A stretch of DNA of 28,880 nt, from positions 1 through 28,880 of the forward strand of contig JAILEJ010000343.1 of NCBI GenBank assembly GCA_024688095.1. The letters run 5' to 3'. Below are positions 1 through 5,728 of the stretch, piece after piece. Numbering within the stretch: the stretch's first letter is position 1; every line of letters begins with the position of its first letter. Source of the stretch: Butyrivibrio sp. (GTDB taxonomy: Bacteria; Bacillota; Clostridia; Lachnospirales; Lachnospiraceae). The notes beneath the pieces were generated by a model. It did not search any database. It was not told the DNA's origin and saw only the letters and a program-made list of their open reading frames with translations. The position numbers and the translations under genes were made by a program.

Positions 1-108
1 ATATAAGAACACAAGCGCTACACCGATCATGATAACATTACCAACTGTCATGGTTGTAAACGCTGTCTGCTGCCATAAATTTGATAAGGTATTAGCAACG
101 TAATCCAT
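1..108 (-). CDS. Sodium-translocating decarboxylase beta subunit, N-terminal fragment
   Basis: Only the first 36 codons are in the window; the gene runs off the left edge. They read MDYVANTLSNLWQQTAF followed by a hydrophobic stretch (TVGNVIMIGVALVFLY), which looks like the N-terminus of OadB/MmdB/GcdB beta subunits. In that family this subunit is a multi-span membrane protein that carries out the carboxybiotin decarboxylation coupled to Na+ export. Its position directly after the biotin carrier gene (55 bases away) is the usual place for it. A GGAG six bases before the ATG at 108 favours that start over an in-frame ATG at 120, which would add MEIK. With so little sequence, the call depends strongly on the operon context. 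Confidence 0.75.
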   Translation of the reverse strand, partial: MDYVANTLSNLWQQTAFTTMTVGNVIMIGVALVFLY

Positions 109-163
109 TTTAATCTCCATTCTTTAGCTTTAAAAAATAGTAATTAAAGCGTTTATTTGACAA

Positions 164-532
164 TTAGTTTAATGTAGCAAGTACTGTTCCAGCTTCTACT
201 GAATCACCAGCAGCACAATCGATGCTTGCAACTGTACCATCCTGAGGAGCAACCATAGGCATCTCCATCTTCATTGATTCCATAACGATAACAGCGTCAC
301 CCTTCTTAACTGCCTGTCCAACCTTAGCTTCTACTCTAAGTACCTTACCAGCTGCACCAGCTTCAACCTTGATTGAACCTGCACCACCAGCTGCCTTTGC
401 AGGAGCTGCTGCTGGAGCCTTTGCTGCTGGACGAGGAGCTGCTGGAGCTGCTACAGGAGCACCTGTTCCTGCACCCTCTTCTACTGTAACATCATATACG
501 TTTCCATTAACGGTAATTGTATAGTTCTTCAT
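164..532 (-). CDS. Biotin carboxyl carrier subunit of a sodium-pump decarboxylase
   Basis: This is a 122-residue protein. An N-terminal beta segment (MKNYTITVNGNVYDVTVEE) is followed by an Ala/Pro-rich flexible linker (residues about 22-52) and a biotinyl/lipoyl domain (about 53-122). The biotinylation motif MESMKME lies at residues 84-90, so Lys88 is the expected biotin attachment site. Such proteins (MmdC, GcdC and similar) swing carboxybiotin from the carboxyltransferase to the membrane beta subunit. A strong GGAGG nine bases before the ATG supports the start. It lies between the OadG-like gene and the beta-subunit gene in the same operon. Domain and role are clear; which acyl-CoA the complex uses is not. 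Confidence 0.92.
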   Translation of the reverse strand: MKNYTITVNGNVYDVTVEEGAGTGAPVAAPAAPRPAAKAPAAAPAKAAGGAGSIKVEAGAAGKVLRVEAKVGQAVKKGDAVIVMESMKMEMPMVAPQDGTVASIDCAAGDSVEAGTVLATLN

Positions 533-580
533 TGTAAAAATCCTCCTATGATAATTTCACATTCATCATGTATATTGGCC

Positions 581-1414
581 TTATGCCTTTTTCCAATTCT
601 TATTAACTTTTCTTATAGATCTAACCTGGAATCCTTCTGTGCTTGTTCCTTCATAACTTGCAATTGCAGCAGCAATTACAGCTACAAGTTCAGCGTCAGA
701 TGAAAGATCTTCCTGCTGCTCAATCTGACTTATTGTGTTATCAATAGCCTGAGTAGCAATATCTTTCTTTTCTTCCTTCTTAGGCTTATTTGCCATTCCC
801 ATAAGTTTAGGGAATATTGAAATAATTATACTTACAAGGATAAGAACGAAGAAAGCCATTCCCATACCCATAAGTGTGTTAAGACCAGCCTTAGAAAGTC
901 TCTCAGGAGTTGAATAATTTACATTTACAGCAATTGATGTTGGCATTGCATCCTCATCAAGCATAATCTCCATTGTTGCAGTATGGAGTGCATTAGCTGA
1001 ACTCTCAATTGTAGACTGAACAATAAGCTGTCCTTTATTGTTTACTGAATATTCTTTAAGACTGGTTACGCTTAAATCACTCGCAAGTGTCTCGGCAGAA
1101 CCATATCCGATATCATCTATAGCCTCATACCATGAAGAATAACCATTTTCAAATACTGTAGCTACTTCTTCACCATAATATTCAGTAAGTGAATCGTATA
1201 TAACATCTTCAAAATTGTCAGGTGTAACACCGTTAGCATAGAAAGTTTCAAGCATTCCATCTTCTATACTAGTTGCAATCTGCAGAATATAATCGCTTGT
1301 AAATACTGATTCATCGTAGTCAGAACCCGCAACAGTATTTACAGCTGTTCCACAGGCTGTAAGTCCAACAAGACAAGCAAGCGTTGCACCCAGTGTAAGT
1401 ATTTTTCGCTTCAT
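581..1414 (-). CDS. OadG-like decarboxylase subunit with an N-terminal lipoprotein domain
   Basis: This 277-residue protein starts at the ATG at 1414 behind GGAAGGAGC; an upstream reading to 1495 only overlaps the preceding gene. A lipoprotein signal peptide ends in the lipobox LTAC, with Cys21 as the modified residue. A polar domain predicted outside the membrane follows (about 22-175), then one membrane helix (about 179-204), a Lys/Glu-rich cytoplasmic linker, and a C-terminal block (ELVAVIAAAIASYEG, then VRSIRKV near residues 264-270). That block is typical of the small OadG/MmdD subunits that assemble the sodium-pump decarboxylase. Classical OadG has only the helix and tail (about 80-100 residues), so the large lipid-anchored outer domain is an addition. 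Operon position supports the subunit role; what the outer domain does is unknown. Confidence 0.82.
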   Translation of the reverse strand: MKRKILTLGATLACLVGLTACGTAVNTVAGSDYDESVFTSDYILQIATSIEDGMLETFYANGVTPDNFEDVIYDSLTEYYGEEVATVFENGYSSWYEAIDDIGYGSAETLASDLSVTSLKEYSVNNKGQLIVQSTIESSANALHTATMEIMLDEDAMPTSIAVNVNYSTPERLSKAGLNTLMGMGMAFFVLILVSIIISIFPKLMGMANKPKKEEKKDIATQAIDNTISQIEQQEDLSSDAELVAVIAAAIASYEGTSTEGFQVRSIRKVNKNWKKA

Positions 1415-1430
1415 TTTGAAAGCTCCTTCC

Positions 1431-2861
1431 TTATACTGTTCCATGCTTTTTAGCTGGACGCTCATCTCTCTTTGTAAACAGCATTTCAAATGCACCGATT
1501 ACATATTTTCTAGTGTCTGCAGGCTCGATAATTTCATCAACGTATCCTCTTGCAGCAGCACTACGTACATTGTTCTGAAGCTCTGTATATTTCTTCGTTG
1601 TTTCAGCAACTTCTTCTGCTGATTTACCACTTGCAATAATCTTAGCTGCAAGGTCAGCTTTCATTGTTCCAATTTCAGCATCAGGCCAGCTTATTGTAAC
1701 ATCAGCACCAATAGCCTTTGAATTCATTGCAACATAAGCACTTCCGTATGCCTTTCCTGTAATAACATTAACCTTAGGAACTGTTGCACCAGCAAATGCA
1801 GCTGTAAGTTTAGCAGAAGCCTTTGCAATCTTCTTCTCTTCATCAGTAGTAGCAGCAAAACCTGTTACATTTGTAAGAGATAAAACAGGAATATCAAATG
1901 CATCACAGAAATTAATAAAATCTGCAGCTTTCTCACAACCATTGGCTGTAAGAACTGAATCAAACTTCTCTGCAACTTCTGCATTTTCATTATAAAGTAC
2001 GCTTCTGTTTGCAACAGCACCAACTGTAGCGCCATTAAGTTTAATGAAACCTGTTACCATTTCTTTTGCATAGCAGCTCTTTGTCTCAAAGAAAATTCCG
2101 TTATCTGAAATCTGAGATAATGCAAGAGCAGGATCTGCACAAGAAGCAGCAAGCGATTCACATGCTCTGTTAAGATCATCTGTGCAATCATCAAAATTAT
2201 CACTATCTTCATTGTTTGAAGGAAGGATAGATACAAGTTCTCTAATCTGTGCAAAAATTGTTGCTTCATCTGCTACAACATCTACGTTACCAGCATTTTC
2301 AGCCTGCCACTTTGCACTTGCAGTATCAAGCTTATCTGTATAATTACCCTCAAGTACATTAGGAGAATTAACAAATAATTTTGCCTTTCCTTCTTCCATA
2401 AATGTAAAATCAGACATTGCGCCCATAAGTGCAAGTCCACCTCCACATGAGCCAAAAATAGCTGTGATCTGTGGAACAACGCCTGAAGCATTTACCTGTT
2501 TAAGATAAAGTTCTCCAAATCCATTTAAAGCATCGGTTGCTTCCTGAATACGAAGACCTGCTGAATCAATAATTCCAATAACAGGTGATCCTGTCTTTAA
2601 TGCAAGATCATACAGATGAGAAATCTTCTTTGCATGCATTTCTCCAATTGAACCGCCTAAAACACTAGCATCCTGGCTATATACATACACAAGATTTCCA
2701 TCAATTACACCATAACCGGTAACAACTCCGTCTGAAGGTGTATCAGTCTGTTCCAAATTGAAATCTGTGCTTCTTGCTTTCACAAGTGCACCGATCTCAA
2801 CGAAACTGTTTTCATCGAGTAAAGCATTAATTCTTTGACTCGCTTGTGAAGTACTACTCAT
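1431..2861 (-). CDS. Acyl-CoA carboxyltransferase (decarboxylase alpha) subunit, MmdA/PccB-like
   Basis: This 476-residue protein starts at the ATG at 2861, eight bases after a GGAGG; an in-frame ATG 12 codons upstream has no comparable site. It has the two-lobed carboxyltransferase fold. The N-terminal lobe holds DSAGLRIQEATDALNGFGELY, related to the family's GARIQEGV motif, and SCGGGLALMGAMSDFTFM. The C-terminal lobe has the crotonase-like core around GKAYGSAYVAMNSKAIGADVTISWPDAEIG. Proteins of this family move a carboxyl group from an acyl-CoA such as methylmalonyl-CoA to biotin. It is somewhat shorter than the roughly 510 residues usual for MmdA, and several motif positions differ (GLR for GAR). 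It is the first gene of the four-gene sodium-pump operon. Methylmalonyl-CoA is the likeliest substrate, but glutaconyl-CoA or another acyl-CoA cannot be excluded. Confidence 0.85.
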   Translation of the reverse strand: MSSTSQASQRINALLDENSFVEIGALVKARSTDFNLEQTDTPSDGVVTGYGVIDGNLVYVYSQDASVLGGSIGEMHAKKISHLYDLALKTGSPVIGIIDSAGLRIQEATDALNGFGELYLKQVNASGVVPQITAIFGSCGGGLALMGAMSDFTFMEEGKAKLFVNSPNVLEGNYTDKLDTASAKWQAENAGNVDVVADEATIFAQIRELVSILPSNNEDSDNFDDCTDDLNRACESLAASCADPALALSQISDNGIFFETKSCYAKEMVTGFIKLNGATVGAVANRSVLYNENAEVAEKFDSVLTANGCEKAADFINFCDAFDIPVLSLTNVTGFAATTDEEKKIAKASAKLTAAFAGATVPKVNVITGKAYGSAYVAMNSKAIGADVTISWPDAEIGTMKADLAAKIIASGKSAEEVAETTKKYTELQNNVRSAAARGYVDEIIEPADTRKYVIGAFEMLFTKRDERPAKKHGTV

Positions 2862-2890
2862 TTCTTTAACCTCCGTAATATGTTTAAGTT

Positions 2891-2908
2891 TTGTCAAACT
2901 AATCGCAA
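2891..2908. promoter_or_regulatory. Rex-box-like operator in the decarboxylase operon leader
   Basis: An 18-base element reads TTGTCAA, four spacer bases, then ATCGCAA. It has the length and half-site layout of the Rex consensus TTGTGAA-N4-TTCACAA, with one mismatch in one half and two in the other. It lies between the putative promoter and the ribosome binding site of the carboxyltransferase gene. It shares its first nine bases (TTGTCAAAC) with the element over the rex promoter at 25192. The reverse-strand TTGACA it contains is not part of a promoter, as no -10 follows at the right distance. Binding is inferred only. Confidence 0.3.
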
Positions 2909-2936
2909 CTTAAGTCAGAATATAGTATATCACATA

Positions 2937-2942
2937 ATTATA
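2937..2942 (-). promoter_or_regulatory. Putative -10 box of the decarboxylase operon promoter
   Basis: A perfect TATAAT on the minus strand lies about 75 bases upstream of the carboxyltransferase start. The hexamer 17 bases further upstream (GTGTAA, 2960-2965) is a poor -35 and overlaps an imperfect palindrome at 2963-2982. A weak -35 under a palindrome would fit a regulated promoter. A second -10-like TATACT lies at 2924-2929. Confidence 0.4.
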
Positions 2943-2962
2943 GATAAAACATCTAGAATTTA

Positions 2963-2982
2963 CACACTTTCCGGAATATGTG
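2963..2982. promoter_or_regulatory. Imperfect 20-bp palindrome, candidate operator
   Basis: The element has outer arms CACA/TGTG and an inner core TTCCGGAA; 8 of 10 positions pair. It sits directly after the scpB stop codon and over the weak -35 region of the decarboxylase promoter. With no loop at its centre it is poorly suited to an RNA hairpin, so a dimeric DNA-binding protein is the more natural reading. The protein is unknown. Confidence 0.35.
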
Positions 2983-2986
2983 ACAC

Positions 2987-3556
2987 TTATATATCCAACT
3001 TAACCTTGATTTCCTGCTCAGCTTCTGCTTTAAACTCAGCAACTCTAACAGCATCCATCGAAGGAAGTTCATCAAGTGATTTTACTCCAAAGCTTCGTAG
3101 AAACTGCTCTGTAGTTCCAAATAATAAAGGTCTTCCAGGAGCATCAAGTCTACCAAGCTCCTGAATAAGCCCAAATTCTACAAGCCTGTTAACAGCATGG
3201 TCACTATTTACGCCTCTAATCTTTTCAACTTCCAAACGTGTTATTGGCTGTTTATATGCAATTATTGACAGTGTTTCCATTAACGCATCAGTAAGCGTTA
3301 TCTTTTTAGGCTTTGCAGCTATATGTACAAGATACTCATACATCTCTTTCTTTGTGCAAAGCTGAACCGATTTATCCAGTTCCAGTATACCTATTCCGCT
3401 ATCTTCTTTTTCATATTTTGATTTAAGATATTCAATCTGCTCTTTAACCTCTGAAACTTTTTCTGAAAGAGCTTCCGCAATTGCAGATAATTCAACTGAA
3501 TCTCCCATAGTAAAAAGTATTGCTTCTACTGCCGCAGCACCTTGTTCAATAGTCAT
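2987..3556 (-). CDS. scpB: Segregation and condensation protein B
   Basis: This 189-residue protein has the ScpB layout of two winged-helix domains: an N-terminal one (EAILFTMGDSVELSAIAEAL) and a second around ALMETLSIIAYKQPITRLEVEKIRGVNSD, a family hallmark, followed by GRPLLFGTTEQFL. ScpB dimers bind the ScpA kleisin and regulate the SMC ATPase in chromosome compaction and segregation. The ATG at 3556 follows the scpA stop codon with no intervening base (TAAATG), and a GGAAGG lies seven bases before the ATG, so the pair is translationally coupled. Length is normal for the family. The C-terminus is Glu/Lys-rich and probably disordered. Confidence 0.96.
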   Translation of the reverse strand: MTIEQGAAAVEAILFTMGDSVELSAIAEALSEKVSEVKEQIEYLKSKYEKEDSGIGILELDKSVQLCTKKEMYEYLVHIAAKPKKITLTDALMETLSIIAYKQPITRLEVEKIRGVNSDHAVNRLVEFGLIQELGRLDAPGRPLLFGTTEQFLRSFGVKSLDELPSMDAVRVAEFKAEAEQEIKVKLDI

Positions 3557-4306
3557 TTAACTTGCCTTCCTTGATGTAATCATAATATCGCCAAAAATCT
3601 CTCTTTGGTCGATTTCTATTTCTCCAAGTTTCATTTCTTCAAGAACAACCAGGAACGTAACAATTATTTCAAGCTTACTATTTTGTTTTTCCAAAAGCTG
3701 TCTAAAACTAAACACATTATGTTCTCTGATATACGCTCTGATATAAAGAGTTTTGGCATCCATATCAATCTCTTCTTTTTCAATATCGCCAAACTTACTT
3801 CTGATAGGATCGAGCTTATCTTCCTGCCTCTTTAAAAGCTGCTGAAATATCTTATTTAATTTGGCAAGATTCATATCTCCAAAAAGCTCTTCATAATCAA
3901 TTGGTTCTTCATGATCAAGTACTTCCGCCGGTACGTTTTTCTTTCTGTAAAGCTGCATACCTGCATCAACCTGTCTGTCTCTAAGTTCTGCAGCCATAAA
4001 TTTGTACATCTTATATTCGAGCAATTTCTCAACAAGTTCAGCTCTTGGATCTTCCTCTTCACCATCCTCATTGATTTCTTTGGGAAGAAGCATTTTGCAC
4101 TTTATATCCATAAGAGTAGCTGCCATTACAAGAAATTCACTGGTTACTTCCATGTCATTTCTCTGCATCTTTTTGATATAATCCATATACTGTTCTGTAA
4201 TACTCACAATAGGAATATCAAAAATATCAATCTTATCTTTATCAATAAGATGCATCAGCAGATCCAATGGTCCATCAAAAACCTGCAACTTAACCTCAAG
4301 CGACAT
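3557..4306 (-). CDS. scpA: Segregation and condensation protein A (kleisin)
   Basis: This 249-residue protein begins MSLEVKLQVFDGPLDLLMHLIDKDKIDIFDIPIVSITEQYMDY, the diagnostic ScpA N-terminus that contacts the SMC neck. A mid-region with SEFLVMAATLMDIKCKMLLP follows, then an acidic linker, and the C-terminal winged helix (VVTFLVVLEEMKLGEIEIDQ-like segment) that binds the SMC head. ScpA bridges SMC heads and binds ScpB. A GAAGG lies eight bases before the ATG at 4306, and the stop abuts scpB. The metallophosphoesterase gene ends only three bases upstream of the start, so all three are probably on one transcript. Confidence 0.96.
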   Translation of the reverse strand: MSLEVKLQVFDGPLDLLMHLIDKDKIDIFDIPIVSITEQYMDYIKKMQRNDMEVTSEFLVMAATLMDIKCKMLLPKEINEDGEEEDPRAELVEKLLEYKMYKFMAAELRDRQVDAGMQLYRKKNVPAEVLDHEEPIDYEELFGDMNLAKLNKIFQQLLKRQEDKLDPIRSKFGDIEKEEIDMDAKTLYIRAYIREHNVFSFRQLLEKQNSKLEIIVTFLVVLEEMKLGEIEIDQREIFGDIMITSRKAS

Positions 4307-4309
4307 TTT

Positions 4310-5188
4310 TTATACCTTCTTTCTCTCCCCTTTTCCATGAATTCTTATTACTGAAAGTTCTCCGGGATTATAGAACCTCACAGGAATTGTATGCGTTCCA
4401 AGTCCTCTGCTAAGAATCATGGTTTGTTTTCCATTGTCAAACCTTCCTCCATCAAATTTCGGAAAAAGATTATATGTAGGTGATATTATTCCACCTATAA
4501 AAGGAAGCCTTACTATACCACCATGAATATGTCCCGAAACGATTAAATCTGCTCCCCAGTCAACATATTCATCAAAATATATAGGATTATGTGCGATCAG
4601 AATATTAAAATACTTTTTATCACATTCTCCTAATTTTTTATTAAGATACCCTTTATCCATTGGATTTTTGAACAACTTACGAAAAAAATAATAATTCAGT
4701 TCAAGCCCGTAAACCCTCACATTATCACCAGGCATTTCATTGAACTCATTTATCATTATATCCAGATTAAGCGCCTTTAGCTCTTCAAGATACTTGTCAT
4801 ATGCATCTCCATATAAATCCGTATATTCCCGAATTTTAAACTCATGATTCCCATTTCCTATAAAAAAAAGATACTTATCAGCCAAAGCCTTAAATAAACT
4901 TATTGCCGGCTTTGTATTCTGATTTAGAGAAGCATGATGAGCAGTTATCATATCCCCTGCAACAAGAATGGCATCTGGAGACACTTTATCTATAGCATCG
5001 ACAAGTCTGATATTATTTTCCCCATAAGAATTATCATGTAAATCCGATAAAAGACAAAAAGTCCTGTCTTCTTTTAACTTATCTGTTTCAATGTCATAAT
5101 AACGTACCACAAAATTATGCATATCGTGATATATAATAATTATGACCAATATAACTAGAATAAATACAGCAGCCAAAAAAATCAGCAT
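4310..5188 (-). CDS. Membrane-anchored metallophosphoesterase (YkuE-like)
   Basis: This 292-residue protein has one N-terminal membrane helix (residues about 2-20) and then a calcineurin-like phosphoesterase domain. The two-metal site motifs appear in order: SDLHD (48-52), GDM (78-80), GNGNHE (111-116), AHNP, and SGHIHGG near the C-terminus. Such enzymes hydrolyse phosphomono- or diesters; YkuE-type members have been linked to the cell envelope, but the substrate here cannot be read from sequence. AGGAG precedes the ATG at 5188. It ends three bases before scpA, so it is probably co-transcribed with the chromosome-segregation pair. A TATAAT at 5312-5317 (minus strand) could serve as the -10, but its -35 is weak. 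Confidence 0.88.
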   Translation of the reverse strand: MLIFLAAVFILVILVIIIIYHDMHNFVVRYYDIETDKLKEDRTFCLLSDLHDNSYGENNIRLVDAIDKVSPDAILVAGDMITAHHASLNQNTKPAISLFKALADKYLFFIGNGNHEFKIREYTDLYGDAYDKYLEELKALNLDIMINEFNEMPGDNVRVYGLELNYYFFRKLFKNPMDKGYLNKKLGECDKKYFNILIAHNPIYFDEYVDWGADLIVSGHIHGGIVRLPFIGGIISPTYNLFPKFDGGRFDNGKQTMILSRGLGTHTIPVRFYNPGELSVIRIHGKGERKKV

Positions 5189-5340
5189 AATTATCTCCTA
5201 ATAATAATCCGAACTGTTCACATTTTCGTGTTTAAGCACATTATGCATATATAAATATTTTGCAGACAAATTTTTATTGTACTAAATTAAAAACACAACA
5301 AAACAATCATAATTATAACATATTTCTTATTTTTGAACAG

Positions 5341-5374
5341 AAAAAAGGTCCTTGATTGTACCAACCAAGGACCT
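5341..5374 (-). terminator. Rho-independent terminator of rpsU
   Basis: Arms at 5346-5354 and 5366-5374 (AGGTCCTTG with CAAGGACCT) form a perfect 9-bp stem with an 11-base loop. On the minus strand the stem is followed by a run of six T. It begins 12 bases after the rpsU stop codon and would separate rpsU from the metallophosphoesterase-scpAB unit. Confidence 0.9.
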
Positions 5375-5386
5375 CTTAATTAACGA

Positions 5387-5563
5387 TTAGTTATATTTAC
5401 GTTTTCTTGCTGCTTCAGACTTCTTCTTACGTCTAACACTTGGCTTCTCGTAATGTTCTCTTTTACGAATTTCCTGCTGAATACCAGCCTTAGCACAACT
5501 TCTCTTAAAACGACGTAATGCACTATCTAAAGTTTCGTTTTCTTTAACTATTACTGTTGACAT
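5387..5563 (-). CDS. rpsU: 30S ribosomal protein S21
   Basis: This short gene encodes 58 residues that match S21 end to end. The N-terminus is MSTVIVKENETLDSALRRF, followed by KRSCAKAGIQQEIRKREHYEKPS, and the tail is Lys/Arg-rich (RRKKKSEAARKRKYN). S21 binds near the anti-Shine-Dalgarno end of 16S rRNA on the 30S subunit and helps initiation. A GGGAGGG about 11 bases before the ATG marks the start. The gene has its own promoter (5645-5672) and a strong terminator (5341-5374), so it is largely monocistronic. Some read-through from alaS is possible, since no strong terminator is visible between alaS and rpsU. Confidence 0.97.
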   Translation of the reverse strand: MSTVIVKENETLDSALRRFKRSCAKAGIQQEIRKREHYEKPSVRRKKKSEAARKRKYN

Positions 5564-5644
5564 CTCTACTCTTACCCTCCCTTCAGTCCCTTCAAGTTCT
5601 TGGCTGATTGGGTTATTTGTTGTTTTTTATAACACAACAAGTAT

Positions 5645-5672
5645 ATTTTAACATAAAAAATTAATTCGTCAA
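5645..5672 (-). promoter_or_regulatory. Sigma-A promoter of rpsU
   Basis: On the minus strand TTGACG (5667-5672) is followed after 16 bases by TAAAAT (5645-5650), about 80 bases upstream of the rpsU start. Both boxes are close to consensus. Confidence 0.75.
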
Positions 5673-5728
5673 GAACTTTTTTGGTATATATTAATTATTC
5701 TATAAAGCAAATATAAATTAAACTTATA

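Noticed and set aside
1415..1495. Upstream extension of the OadG-like gene (27 extra codons)
   Set aside because: The extension overlaps the carboxyltransferase 3' end and would bury the lipoprotein signal peptide; GGAAGGAGC sits right before the ATG at 1414.
5673..5728. AT-only inverted repeat after alaS as a terminator
   Set aside because: The 7-bp stem has no G-C pairs and no T-run directly after it, so termination would be weak at best.
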